64,000 nt of DNA from an uncultured Erythrobacter sp. GTDB lineage: Bacteria; Pseudomonadota; Alphaproteobacteria; Sphingomonadales; Sphingomonadaceae. The stretch's first letter is position 1. Every line of letters starts with the position of its first letter. Position numbers and translations under genes: made by a program. Under the pieces are notes generated by a model. It saw nothing but the letters and a program-made list of their open reading frames with translations. It searched no databases and was not told the DNA's origin. This document shows, piece by piece, positions 17,466-25,544 of the stretch. The stretch is taken from positions 248,001 to 312,000 of the forward strand of contig CANMOQ010000002.1 in the NCBI GenBank assembly GCA_947499505.1, written 5' to 3'.

Positions 17466-17569
17466 GTTGTTTCCACACGCCGTCCGGCGCGCGATTTCCT
17501 CGCTCATGCGACCTGAAGGTCGCGTCGCTGCGGGCGGGCAGTCGCCCTTGCGGCTCGTTGCACGAGCCG
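17466..17569 (+). repeat. Intergenic repeat unit, single forward copy
   Basis: Constant block GGCGCGCGATTTCCTCGCTC, hairpin A GCGACC-TGAA-GGTCGC (17508-17523), constant block GTCGCTGCGGGCGGGCAGTC, then CCCTTG and hairpin B CGGCTCG-TTGCA-CGAGCCG (17551-17569). It lies between the acyl-CoA dehydrogenase and CoA-transferase genes. A separate perfect hairpin GGGCAGGAT-GGAT-ATCCTGCCC follows at 17622-17643, 21 bases before the next start codon. Confidence 0.8.
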
Positions 17570-17664
17570 ATTTTATCTCATCACCCTCGCTAATGCGGGA
17601 GGGAGTGGGCGGCTTGGCAAAGGGCAGGATGGATATCCTGCCCGCACCGCGATAGGACACTCAC

Positions 17665-18897
17665 ATGTACCAACTCCTCAATGACCTCTCGATCGTCGAA
17701 GTCTCCAGCTTTGTCGCATCGCCAACCGCCGGCCTATATTGCGCGCAAATGGGCGCCGAGGTGATCCGCGTCGATCACAAGGCGGGCGGGCTCGATTACG
17801 ACCGCTATATGCTGACCGAAGAAGGCCGCAGCCTCTCTTGGGAGAACCTCAACCGCGCCAAGAAATCGGTCGCGCTCGACCTGCGCTCTGGCGAGGGGCG
17901 CGAGCTGTGTGTCGAGCTGGCCGCGAAGACCGGGCAGTGCATCACCAACCTGCCGGAAAAGAGCTTCCTCAGCCACGCCGCGATGCAGGCCAAACGCGAA
18001 GATATGATTTCGGTCCGCATCATGGGCTGGCACGATGGCCGGCAAGCGATGGACTTTACCGTCAACGCAGCCGCTGGATACCCTCTGATGACGGGGCCGG
18101 AGGAATGGGACGCCACGATAGCGCCGCCGGTTAGTCAGCCGCTTCCTGCATGGGACTTTATCACCGGCGCTTATTCGGCATTTGCTTTGATGACCGCGCT
18201 CCACAACCGCACAGCAACCGGGCAAGGCGCAGAAATGCGCGTGCCCTTGGGCGATGTCGCGATTGGGACAATGGCGAATTCCGGCACGATGGCGGAAATG
18301 CTTTATCGCGGATCGGACCGAGAGCGGCTGGGCAATGCAATATGGGGTGCGTTTGGGCGCGATTTTCAGACCAAATGCGGCACCCGCTTTATGGTCGCCG
18401 CGCTCACGCCCAAGCAGTGGACCGGCCTGGTCAAGGCATTCGATGTGGCGGCGCAAATCACCGAACTGGAGCAAGAATTGGGCTTTGATTTCAATGCCGG
18501 TGACCGGCCCCGGTTCGAGAACCGCCACCGCCTGTTCGACCTGTTCCAGAGCGCAGCGGAAACCCAAGACTATGCAGCGCTTTCCGCCCGCATGGCGGCC
18601 GAGGGTTGCACCTTCGAGAAATACCGCTCTCACCATGAGGCTTCAACCGACCCCGTGCTGGTGGACGACAATCCGCTTTTCGGCCCCTCGCCTGCGAACC
18701 CATCGGGCTTCGAATATCCGGCGACCCGCAGTTTTGCGAACATACCCGAGCATGAGGCAGGAGACCCCGCGCCTGCGCCTTTCCTTGGGCAACATTCTGA
18801 AGAAGTGCTCGCTGAGCGCCTCGGCCTGTCATCAGGCACCATCGCTAAGCTGGTGGATGCAGGAACTGTGGCCCTTTCCGATAAAGACCGCGCCTAG
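17665..18897 (+). CDS. CoA-transferase family III (CaiB/BaiF)
   Basis: 410 residues. Family III CoA-transferases move CoA between carboxylates through an aspartyl-CoA thioester. The N-terminal signature LSIVEVSSFVASPTAGLYCAQMGAEVIRVD and the large Rossmann/interlocked-dimer pattern are clear, as is the second half (VRIMGWHDGRQAMDFTVNAAAGYPL; GAYSAFALMTALHNRTATGQG). Assignment of the catalytic Asp needs alignment; Asp in AMDFTVNA is the best candidate. It probably activates the substrate that the neighbouring dehydrogenase, hydratase and thiolase degrade. alpha-Methylacyl-CoA racemase is the alternative within the same fold. Confidence 0.88.
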   Translation: MYQLLNDLSIVEVSSFVASPTAGLYCAQMGAEVIRVDHKAGGLDYDRYMLTEEGRSLSWENLNRAKKSVALDLRSGEGRELCVELAAKTGQCITNLPEKSFLSHAAMQAKREDMISVRIMGWHDGRQAMDFTVNAAAGYPLMTGPEEWDATIAPPVSQPLPAWDFITGAYSAFALMTALHNRTATGQGAEMRVPLGDVAIGTMANSGTMAEMLYRGSDRERLGNAIWGAFGRDFQTKCGTRFMVAALTPKQWTGLVKAFDVAAQITELEQELGFDFNAGDRPRFENRHRLFDLFQSAAETQDYAALSARMAAEGCTFEKYRSHHEASTDPVLVDDNPLFGPSPANPSGFEYPATRSFANIPEHEAGDPAPAPFLGQHSEEVLAERLGLSSGTIAKLVDAGTVALSDKDRA

Positions 18898-18909
18898 AAA
18901 CCGCATGTG

Positions 18910-18983
18910 CTGAGCTTGTCGAAGCACTGCACTTTCTTCTAGCTGCGTGCACAAAGTGAAGAGCAGCCCTTCGACAAGCTCAG
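18910..18983. repeat. Inverted repeat of the CTTCGACAAGCTCAG type
   Basis: CTGAGCTTGTCGAAG (18910-18924) and its exact reverse complement CTTCGACAAGCTCAG (18969-18983) are separated by 44 bases. Elements with this core, usually continuing into GGGC-AACGG as here, are scattered in many proteobacterial genomes between genes. It lies 17 bases before the thiolase start, within its leader. Confidence 0.8.
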
Positions 18984-19000
18984 GGCAAACGGAGATTTGA

Positions 19001-20227
19001 ATGTCGAGAACAGCAGCCATCGTTTCCCCCCTTCGCACCCCCGTGGGCAAATTTTTGGGGGGGCTTTCCAGCCTGGACGCCGGGCAATTGGGCGCGGTCA
19101 TTCTCAAGGCTTTGGTTGAACGCAGCGGGATTGATCCGGCCCGCGTCGACGATGTCGTCTTCTCGCAAGGATACGGCAATGGCGAAGCGCCCGCGATCGG
19201 GCATTGGGCCTGGCTGGCGGCGGGCCTGCCGCTGGAAGTGCCGGGATATCAGCTTGACCGTCGATGCGGATCAGGCCTGCAGGCTGTCGCCAATGCGGCG
19301 ATGATGGTTGAGACCGGTATGGCCGACGTCGTGGTCGCGGGCGGGTGCGAGAGCATGTCGAACGTGGAGCATTACACCATCCAAGGGCGCGGCGGCGCGC
19401 GCATGGGCGACATCACCCTGCATGATCGCCTGTCTCGCGGGCGGCTGATGAGCCAGCCAATCGAACGCTTCGGCGTCATCACCGGGATGATCGAGACGGC
19501 GGAAAATCTCGCCAAGGATTATGAAATCACCCGCGAGCAGGCCGATGCCTATGCCGTGCGCAGCCACCAGAACGCCGCCGCCGCGTGGGGGGCTGGCAAG
19601 TTCGACGAGCAATTGGTGACGGTCGATGTGCCGCAGCGGCGCGGAGACCCTGTGACCGTCGCGCGCGACGAAGGCTTCCGCGCTGATGCGACTGAAGAGA
19701 GCCTCGCGAAATTGCGCGCGCTCGATCTGAAACGCGATCCCGACGCCATCGTCACCGCCGGCAATGCCAGCCAGCAAAACGACGCAGCGGCGGCATGCCT
19801 GGTCGTGGCCGAGGACAAGCTTGAGGAATTGGGCCTGGAGCCGAGCCTATGGTTTGGCGGATGGGCGGCGGCGGGCTGCGACCCGAGCCGCATGGGCATT
19901 GGCCCGGTTCCGGCAACCCAGCGCCTGTTCGAACGGCGGGGCTACAGCTGGGACGACATTGACCTCGTCGAGCTAAACGAGGCCTTTGCGCCGCAAGTGC
20001 TGGCGGTGCTCAAAGGCTGGGGCTGGTCCGAGGATGATAGCCGCCGCGAGATCCTAAACGTCAATGGTTCGGGCATTTCGCTGGGCCACCCAATCGGCGC
20101 GACCGGCGGACGCATTCTTGCCGACATGGCCGCAGAGATGCATCGGCGCGGCGCGCGGTACGGGCTAGAAACGATGTGCATCGGCGGCGGACAGGGGATT
20201 GCTGCCGTGTTTGAGCGAGCGGCCTGA
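19001..20227 (+). CDS. Acetyl-CoA acetyltransferase (thiolase)
   Basis: A 408-residue thiolase of the degradative/biosynthetic type II family. The nucleophilic Cys89 is in LDRRCGSGLQA, His363 is in SLGHPIGATGGR and the acid/base Cys393 is in ETMCIGGGQG. The AVRSHQNAAAAW and VTAGNASQQNDAAA segments are also typical. It either condenses two acetyl-CoA to acetoacetyl-CoA or cleaves 3-ketoacyl-CoA. Placement inside the acyl-CoA cluster favours cleavage. Its stop codon overlaps the start of the downstream hydratase gene by one base (TGATG). A second thiolase gene is present at 34072. Confidence 0.94.
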   Translation: MSRTAAIVSPLRTPVGKFLGGLSSLDAGQLGAVILKALVERSGIDPARVDDVVFSQGYGNGEAPAIGHWAWLAAGLPLEVPGYQLDRRCGSGLQAVANAAMMVETGMADVVVAGGCESMSNVEHYTIQGRGGARMGDITLHDRLSRGRLMSQPIERFGVITGMIETAENLAKDYEITREQADAYAVRSHQNAAAAWGAGKFDEQLVTVDVPQRRGDPVTVARDEGFRADATEESLAKLRALDLKRDPDAIVTAGNASQQNDAAAACLVVAEDKLEELGLEPSLWFGGWAAAGCDPSRMGIGPVPATQRLFERRGYSWDDIDLVELNEAFAPQVLAVLKGWGWSEDDSRREILNVNGSGISLGHPIGATGGRILADMAAEMHRRGARYGLETMCIGGGQGIAAVFERAA

Positions 20228-21078
20228 TGAGCGAATGGGACGCATGGATCGGGCGCGAACATAAGAGCGCAGACACACTAACGCCGCAAACGGCGATCCG
20301 GTGGTGCGGAACCTTCGATTTAAAAGTGCCAGAGAACTGGCTCATGCAGCAGGGCATACATTTTGCTTTGTGCACTCCTTATACTTCCACCTCAGCGCTC
20401 GGCGACGACGGGCATCCACTGCGCAACGAGAGCTCAAACAGCTTTCTGCCGCCTTTTCCCATGCCGCGCCGGATGTGGGCTTCAAGTGATATCCGTTTCA
20501 TTATCCCCATAACCATGGGAGCCGTGGTGGATCGCATAAGCAAAGTGGTCTCCATAAGCGAAAAAGAGGGTGGCAGCGGGAAACTCGCCTTTGTCGGTAT
20601 TCAGCATGAGACCCACGCGAATGGCACACTCGCCGTTAGCGAAACGCAGACCTTGGTTTTCCGCGAGGCAGCATCGGCCGATGCACCGCTCTCGCCGCCG
20701 CCGCTTGGCGAGGGCACGTTCGATCCATCGGAGTGGGACGCGCACCGGGAGCTAACGCCGGACCCGCGCCTGCTGTTTCGCTACTCAGCGCTGACCTTCA
20801 ACTCGCACCGCATTCACTATGACGCGCCCTATGCCGAGGCGCAGGAGCGCTATCGCGGCTTGGTCGTGCATGGCCCGCTGACAGCATCCTTGCTCTTGCA
20901 ATTGGCGGCCCGCGAACTGGGCGAAAACAAGCTGCGCAGTTTCAGCTTTCGCGGGGCCTCGCCAGCGGTCGCGGATGAGCCGCTGCACCTGGTGATGCGG
21001 CGGTCCGATGATGGCTTTGAAATGGGCGCTTTTGCCGCCGATGGCCGCCAAGTCACAAAGGCGAAGGCGAGCACCTAA
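20227..21078 (+). CDS. FAS1-like/MaoC hotdog dehydratase (HTD2-type)
   Basis: 283 residues with two hotdog-fold halves. The N-terminal half is a FAS1-like dehydratase domain (FLPPFPMPRRMWASSDIRFIIPITMGA). The C-terminal half carries the catalytic hydratase-type motif RYSALTFNSHRIHYDAPYAEA followed by GLVVHGPLTASLL. This architecture is that of mesaconyl-C4-CoA hydratase, itaconyl-CoA hydratase and mitochondrial Htd2-like enzymes, which add or remove water on 2-enoyl-CoA thioesters. Translationally coupled to the thiolase (1-base overlap). The exact substrate is unknown. Together with the dehydrogenase, CoA-transferase and thiolase it would cover three of the four beta-oxidation steps; no 3-hydroxyacyl-CoA dehydrogenase is next to it. 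Confidence 0.85.
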   Translation: MSEWDAWIGREHKSADTLTPQTAIRWCGTFDLKVPENWLMQQGIHFALCTPYTSTSALGDDGHPLRNESSNSFLPPFPMPRRMWASSDIRFIIPITMGAVVDRISKVVSISEKEGGSGKLAFVGIQHETHANGTLAVSETQTLVFREAASADAPLSPPPLGEGTFDPSEWDAHRELTPDPRLLFRYSALTFNSHRIHYDAPYAEAQERYRGLVVHGPLTASLLLQLAARELGENKLRSFSFRGASPAVADEPLHLVMRRSDDGFEMGAFAADGRQVTKAKAST

Positions 21079-21085
21079 GCCCGCC

Positions 21086-21286
21086 CTAGTCCTGCTTCGG
21101 CGGCCGCCCGCGGCGGGGCGGCTCGCTCTTTTTCAGCTTGATCCCGCGCGCTGACAAAGCCTCGCGCAGGAGCATTTCGATCTCGGCATTGGCCGAGCGC
21201 AATTCGGCGGCAGCGAGGCGTTCTATCGCCGCATGCACCGCCGGATCGAGTCTAAGCGCAAAAGCCTTTTTCTTCGGTGCAGCCAT
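21086..21286 (-). CDS. Arc-like ribbon-helix-helix protein
   Basis: 66 residues. FALRLDPAVHAAIERLAAAELRSANAEIEMLLREAL is the beta-strand plus two-helix pattern of Arc/MetJ-type repressors, which bind DNA as dimers through the strand. A basic tail ends in RRGRPPKQD, an AT-hook-like GRP motif. GGGAGG precedes the start. It follows the SPFH gene by 22 bases, so it is the second gene of that operon, and it may bind the AT-rich palindrome in front of the operon. It could also be an orphan antitoxin, but no toxin-like gene is adjacent. Confidence 0.8.
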   Translation of the reverse strand: MAAPKKKAFALRLDPAVHAAIERLAAAELRSANAEIEMLLREALSARGIKLKKSEPPRRGRPPKQD

Positions 21287-21308
21287 GGCTGCCTCCCGTT
21301 GTCACGGT

Positions 21309-22226
21309 TTACTGGTAAAGCGTGCCGGCGTTGACGACTGGCTGTGCTTCGCGGTCGCCACACAGGACAACCATCAGGTTGGAAACCATCGCCGCGCGGC
21401 GCTCATCATCCAGTTCGACGATGCCATCGCTAGAGAGCTTGGACAGCGCATCCTCGACCATGCCGACCGCACCGATCACCACTTTCTTGCGCGCAGCAAT
21501 CACCGCATCGGCTTGCTGGCGGCGCAGCATGGCGCCCGCAATTTCCGGCGCATAGGCGAGGTGGGTTAGGCCCGCTTCATCGACGATAATCCCGGCAACG
21601 ATCAGCCGCTCATTTAGCTCTTCGCGCAGTTCAGCGTTCACGATATCGGCGCTGCCGCGTAGGGTCGTTTCATCCTCATCCGACATATCGTCATAGGGGT
21701 GGCGCGCGCCTACGGTGCGCAATCCCGCCTCGATCTGGATGTTCACAAACTCCTTGTAATCATCAACATCAAACACCGCCTGCGCGCTGTCAGAGACACG
21801 CCACACTACATTGCAAGCGACCTCAATCGGGTTGCCGCGCAGATCGTTGATCTTGACCTTCTCAGAGTGAATGTTGTGCGCGCGAACGCTGACTTTCTTC
21901 TTGATCATCCACGGCCAGACCCATTGCAGGCCCTCATCGCGCACGGTGCCGCGATATTCGCCGAACAGGGTGATCACCGCCGCCTGGTTTGGCTGTATCA
22001 TGAAAAAGCCGATTGAACCGATCAGTACAACGATGATCCCCAGCGCGATTGTGCCGACAAACGCCAGCTTTTCTGGCTTGGTCGCGCCGCTTTCTGGCAC
22101 CGCGCCAAGGATGACGAAAAGTACCAAGGCCGTGACCGCAGCCAGCACCGCGAGCATAACGTAGCCATTATAGGCCGATCCCGCTCGCTCGCTGCTGCGG
22201 GTCATAATGTTGGGTGTGTCGGACAT
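21309..22226 (-). CDS. SPFH/Band 7 (stomatin-prohibitin) membrane protein
   Basis: 305 residues: a short cytoplasmic N-terminus, two hydrophobic segments (about 21-43 and 55-76), then an SPFH domain ([30 protein letters not shown] ... [39 protein letters not shown]) and a coiled C-terminal part rich in Ala/Glu/Arg. It probably forms oligomeric scaffolds at the inner membrane that protect or organise membrane proteins; the partner is unknown. A strong AAAGGAGG sits before the start, and immediately beyond it lies a 30-bp palindrome. The next gene in the operon is a ribbon-helix-helix protein. Confidence 0.9.
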   Translation of the reverse strand: MSDTPNIMTRSSERAGSAYNGYVMLAVLAAVTALVLFVILGAVPESGATKPEKLAFVGTIALGIIVVLIGSIGFFMIQPNQAAVITLFGEYRGTVRDEGLQWVWPWMIKKKVSVRAHNIHSEKVKINDLRGNPIEVACNVVWRVSDSAQAVFDVDDYKEFVNIQIEAGLRTVGARHPYDDMSDEDETTLRGSADIVNAELREELNERLIVAGIIVDEAGLTHLAYAPEIAGAMLRRQQADAVIAARKKVVIGAVGMVEDALSKLSSDGIVELDDERRAAMVSNLMVVLCGDREAQPVVNAGTLYQ

Positions 22227-22239
22227 TCCACGCCTCCTT

Positions 22240-22269
22240 TGATATAATTATGATATCATATTTATATCA
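22240..22269. promoter_or_regulatory. 30-bp AT-rich palindrome, likely operator of the SPFH operon
   Basis: TGATATAATT-ATGATATCAT-ATTTATATCA: a perfect 10-bp core palindrome (22250-22259) flanked by TGATATAA and TTATATCA, with a single mismatched pair across all 30 bases. It ends 13 bases before the SPFH start codon, next to the ribosome-binding site, in otherwise GC-rich DNA. The binding protein is unknown; the Arc-like product of the same operon is the obvious candidate. Confidence 0.6.
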
Positions 22270-22282
22270 TGAGGCGGTTTTG

Positions 22283-23056
22283 TCAATCTGGTATCGGAAA
22301 ATTCGCAATCGGCTCGATCACGTCGTAGCTTTCCGCTTTGGGCGCGCTGCTCAGCTCTGGAAAGTCGATCTCTGGCGGCTCAACACGCATGTCTGGCAAA
22401 CGGTCGAGCAGGTCGCGAATCAGTGTGAGCCGCCCGCGTCTTTGATCGTTGAAATCCACCAAGGTCCACGGGGCATGATCCGTGTGGGTCGCGCGCAGCA
22501 TGGCCTCGCGGGCGCGCGTGTAATCATCGTATTTCTCGCGCGCGGCTAGATCGACAGGCGACAATTTCCAGCGTTTGAGCGGATCTTCGAGCCGCTCGGC
22601 CAGGCGCTCCTCCTGCCGCTCCTGATCCGTCGTCAGCCAATATTTGAACAATAGAATGCCATCATCGGTCAGCATTTTTTCAAACACGGGTGCCTGCTCC
22701 AGAAAGGCGGCGACCTGAGCCTTGTTGGCATAGCCCATCACATCTTCCACGCCCGCGCGGTTGTACCAGGATCGGTCGAACAGCACGATTTCGCCTGCGC
22801 AGGGCAGGTGCGCGATGTAGCGCTGAAAATACCACTGCGTCTGCTCTTCATCAGTCGGCTTGCTCAGCGCGACCGTGCGGCATTGGCGCGGGTTGAGTTT
22901 GTCTCGAACCGCCCGGATCGCGCCGCCCTTGCCGGCCGTATCGCGCCCCTCGAACAACACCACAATCCGCGAGCCTGTTGTGCGCGCCCAGCGCGCCATT
23001 CCAACCAGCTCCTCGGTCAGCGGCTCCAGCGCCTCGCGAAATTCCTTACCCTTCAT
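22283..23056 (-). CDS. ppk2: Polyphosphate kinase 2
   Basis: 257 residues, one PPK2 domain. Walker A-like FEGRDTAGKGGAI (about residues 35-47), the lid region with RCRT/KPTDEEQTQWYFQRY, and Walker B-like EIVLFDRSWYNRAGVE are characteristic. PPK2 enzymes use polyphosphate to phosphorylate NDPs or NMPs (or run in reverse); the short single-domain form is typical of class I (NDP) enzymes, but the class cannot be settled by eye. Cytoplasmic. Divergent from phenylalanine hydroxylase with a 64-base gap; the gene converges on the palindrome of the SPFH operon but is co-directional with it. Confidence 0.95.
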   Translation of the reverse strand: MKGKEFREALEPLTEELVGMARWARTTGSRIVVLFEGRDTAGKGGAIRAVRDKLNPRQCRTVALSKPTDEEQTQWYFQRYIAHLPCAGEIVLFDRSWYNRAGVEDVMGYANKAQVAAFLEQAPVFEKMLTDDGILLFKYWLTTDQERQEERLAERLEDPLKRWKLSPVDLAAREKYDDYTRAREAMLRATHTDHAPWTLVDFNDQRRGRLTLIRDLLDRLPDMRVEPPEIDFPELSSAPKAESYDVIEPIANFPIPD

Positions 23057-23120
23057 GCGCCTGCCTCTCTTGAGCGATTTACCCTTGCACTATCGCGGTG
23101 GTAGTCCAAATCTGAAGGCT

Positions 23121-24059
23121 ATGGCTACACTAAGCGAACCTGAGACCGATTTTGCGCGCCTCCCCGATCTGCCGGAGGATGTCTTTACTGCTCCGCTAAA
23201 GAAACCTGACCATTTGGGTGAGGATTGGATTGAGCCAGTGCAGGCGCATTACCGATCGGAAGATCACGCGATCTGGAATGATCTGTTTGCGCGCCAGATG
23301 AAGGTGCTACCCGGTCGCGCGGCAAGCGCCTTTATGGCGGGCCTTGAAAAGCTCGATCTGGGGCGCGGCGGCGTGCCAGAATTTGGCAAATTGTCAGAGG
23401 AACTGAATGCGCTGACCGGCTGGACAGTCGTGCCGGTCCCCATGCTGATCCCCGATCACGTGTTCTTCTGGCACCTTGCCAATCGCCGCTTTCCAGCGGG
23501 CAATTTCATCCGCACGCGCGAGACCTTTGACTATATCCAGGAACCCGACGTGTTCCACGATGTGTTCGGCCATGTCCCAATGCTGACCGACCCAGTGTTC
23601 GCCGATTACATGCAAGAATATGGCCGCGCCGGGTGGAAGGCGATGCGTTACAACCGCCTAAAGGCTCTGGGCGCGCTCTATTGGTACACGGTTGAGTTCG
23701 GCTTGCTCGAAGAGGCGGATGGCATCAAGGCGTATGGCGCAGGGATATTGTCCGGCCCCACAGAGGTGGTGTTTGCGACCGAGGCGAAGAGCCCCAACCG
23801 TATCATGCTCAATGTCGACCGGGCTATGCGCACCGATTATGTGATCAGCGATCTGCAACCGACCTATTTTGTGATTGAGAGCTTCGAAGACCTCTATCGC
23901 CAAACGGTGGAGCGCGATTTTGACCGGCTCTATCGCAGCTTAGCTGCCAGCTTCACCTATGCGAACAGCGCGGTGATCGATGTCGATAATGTGGTGAACC
24001 GGGGAAGCCAAGAATATCACTTGCGCGGCGGGCGCGGGAGCAACGCGGAGCCTGTGTGA
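23121..24059 (+). CDS. phhA: Phenylalanine 4-monooxygenase
   Basis: 312 residues from the ATG at 23121 (GAAGG just upstream); the frame is open further 5' but overlaps ppk2. Iron-, tetrahydrobiopterin-dependent aromatic amino acid hydroxylase converting Phe to Tyr. The facial triad is visible: His146 and His151 in EPDVFHDVFGHVPM, and Glu192 in LYWYTVEFGLLEE. It is the short prokaryotic catalytic form, lacking the ACT regulatory domain, with a somewhat extended C-terminus. A pterin carbinolamine dehydratase gene (phhB) is not next to it. No regulator is adjacent. Confidence 0.96.
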   Translation: MATLSEPETDFARLPDLPEDVFTAPLKKPDHLGEDWIEPVQAHYRSEDHAIWNDLFARQMKVLPGRAASAFMAGLEKLDLGRGGVPEFGKLSEELNALTGWTVVPVPMLIPDHVFFWHLANRRFPAGNFIRTRETFDYIQEPDVFHDVFGHVPMLTDPVFADYMQEYGRAGWKAMRYNRLKALGALYWYTVEFGLLEEADGIKAYGAGILSGPTEVVFATEAKSPNRIMLNVDRAMRTDYVISDLQPTYFVIESFEDLYRQTVERDFDRLYRSLAASFTYANSAVIDVDNVVNRGSQEYHLRGGRGSNAEPV

Positions 24060-24084
24060 TACAGTCGCGACCTAGAAACTGGTT

Positions 24085-24187
24085 CGGCCCGGCTTCAGTC
24101 GGGCCGCAAGGGCAACCGCCTGCCCGCAGCGACGCGATCTTTGATCGCATGAGCGAGGAAATCGCGCGCCCGAATGGGCGTCGCGGA
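24085..24187 (-). repeat. Intergenic repeat unit, single reverse copy
   Basis: Read on the minus strand: constant GGGCGCGCGATTTCCTCGC, hairpin A GCGATC-AAA-GATCGC (24134-24148), constant GTCGCTGCGGGC, CCCTTG and hairpin B CGGCCCG/CGGGCCG (24085-24106). It lies between the convergent phhA and glsB-like genes. Confidence 0.8.
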
Positions 24188-24198
24188 TCAATAACGCT

Positions 24199-24450
24199 TT
24201 AGAACTTCACCACGAAGACGAGGTTGTAGGCCGCGAGCACGACCAGCGCCGCGAGCGCAGCCACGCCCAGCGCCAGCCAGCCGAGCGCCCCAAACAGCGC
24301 GCCGCCATTCATAACCAGTCCGCCAATCGCGCTCGCGATCAGGCCCAGCCCAATATTGCGAAAAATGCCGCCTGCATCCTCTGTGCGGGCCAGGATCGAC
24401 GCGAACCAGCCGAGCAGCGCGCCCATCACGATCAGTATGAGAATTGCCAT
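24199..24450 (-). CDS. GlsB/YeaQ/YmgE family small membrane protein
   Basis: 83 residues with two to three hydrophobic helices. MAILILIVMGALLGWFASIL, then RTEDAGGIFRNIGLGLIASAIGG and a third helix near the C-terminus, match the family once annotated as transglycosylase-associated proteins. Members are small inner-membrane proteins often induced by stress; the function is unresolved and the enzymatic name is not supported. It follows uppP on the same strand after 27 bases and could share its transcript. Confidence 0.85.
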   Translation of the reverse strand: MAILILIVMGALLGWFASILARTEDAGGIFRNIGLGLIASAIGGLVMNGGALFGALGWLALGVAALAALVVLAAYNLVFVVKF

Positions 24451-24477
24451 TAGTCGTTCTCTCTCCCTCCGGTCCGC

Positions 24478-25323
24478 TTAAAACAGCGCGAGCAATGCAA
24501 CACCCATCGCGATGCGATAGATCACAAAGACCAGCATTGATGCCTTTTTCAGGAAGTTCATCAGGAACGCCATCGTCAAAAATGCCGCGATGAATGTGAG
24601 AACACCAGCAATCAGCGCGTCCCACGCTAGCGTTGCCCCAGCCTCAAAAATCTCAGGCACAATCAACACACCGGCTCCCGCAACCGCAGGGATCGAAAGC
24701 AGGAAGGAAAAGCGCGCCGATTCAAACCGGCTGTACCCCAGAGCGCGGGCCGCCGTCATGGTAACGCCCGACCGGCTCGTGCCCGGTATGATCGCCAGCG
24801 CCTGCGCGAGACCAACGAGCAAGCCGTCGCGCCACGTCATGTTTTCAAACACCTTATCCTCGCGCCCAAAAAAATCGGCCACGCCCAGCAGGATACCGTA
24901 GAAAATGAGGTTGAAGGCGATCAGATCGGTGAAGCGGATCGAGGCCATCAAATCACCATCAACAATGGTGACGCCAAACACGCTTTCCGCAAATCCGTTG
25001 AACAGACCCATCTTGATCGACAGGCCAAACACCACAGCCGGGATCGTGCCGAGCACAATCCACCAGAACAATTTGCGCTCTGCCGGTGCTTTGCCAATCC
25101 CAACCGACGCAAATCCGCCGCGCGCGAGCACGACCACGTCCTTGAAGAAATAGACGATGATCGCAAGCAGAGAGCCGACATGCACCGCCACATCGATCAG
25201 CGGGCCTTGGTCTGAAAAGTCGGTTAGATAGGGGATCAGGATCAAATGGCCTGACGAGGAAATCGGCAGGAATTCCGTGATTCCCTGGACGACCGCGATC
25301 AGGAGTAATTGTAGGAAAGTCAT
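24478..25323 (-). CDS. uppP: Undecaprenyl-diphosphatase
   Basis: 281-residue polytopic inner-membrane enzyme (BacA/UppP) that recycles undecaprenyl pyrophosphate to the monophosphate carrier used for peptidoglycan and surface glycans; overexpression in other species gives bacitracin resistance. The two conserved active-site motifs are clear: GITEFLPISSSGHLIL (about residues 14-29, with the essential Glu) and IPGTSRSGVTMTAARALG in the second half. About eight membrane segments. It is likely important for the MurA-dependent and exosortase-associated glycan pathways also present in the window. Confidence 0.96.
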   Translation of the reverse strand: MTFLQLLLIAVVQGITEFLPISSSGHLILIPYLTDFSDQGPLIDVAVHVGSLLAIIVYFFKDVVVLARGGFASVGIGKAPAERKLFWWIVLGTIPAVVFGLSIKMGLFNGFAESVFGVTIVDGDLMASIRFTDLIAFNLIFYGILLGVADFFGREDKVFENMTWRDGLLVGLAQALAIIPGTSRSGVTMTAARALGYSRFESARFSFLLSIPAVAGAGVLIVPEIFEAGATLAWDALIAGVLTFIAAFLTMAFLMNFLKKASMLVFVIYRIAMGVALLALF

Positions 25324-25395
25324 GACGGCACTGCCTTGGCATGCGTCGGTGCCAAGTCAATTTTTTTGTTGAATTTCACGCTTAGAACCACGCCA

Positions 25396-25456
25396 GCCCG
25401 CACCCTCCACCCCTCCACCCGGATACGATCCGGGTGGAAGGGTGGAGGGTGCGGGC
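25396..25456. repeat. Long near-perfect hairpin upstream of uppP
   Basis: Arms of 29 bases: left 25396-25424 and right 25428-25456, with a three-base loop ACG and only one mismatched pair. The arms are purine/pyrimidine skewed (CCCTCCACCCCTCCACCCGG on the left). It has no T tract, so it is not a classic intrinsic terminator. It lies between the 3' end of the M13 peptidase gene and uppP, next to a repeat unit. Confidence 0.8.
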
Positions 25457-25479
25457 GGCTAGGTCGTCACAAACAAAAG

Positions 25480-25534
25480 GCCGCGTCGCTGCGGGCGGCC
25501 AGTCGACCTTGCGGGCTGCCCGAAGGCAGCCCGT
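25480..25534 (+). repeat. Intergenic repeat unit, truncated forward copy
   Basis: Starts inside the constant block (CCGCGTCGCTGCGGGCGGCC), continues AGTCGACCTTG and ends with the perfect 9-bp hairpin B CGGGCTGCC-CGAA-GGCAGCCCG (25512-25533). The hairpin A part is missing. It lies 10 bases past the M13 peptidase stop codon and may serve as its RNA 3' end. Confidence 0.75.
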
Positions 25535-25544
25535 TTCAGCTCAA

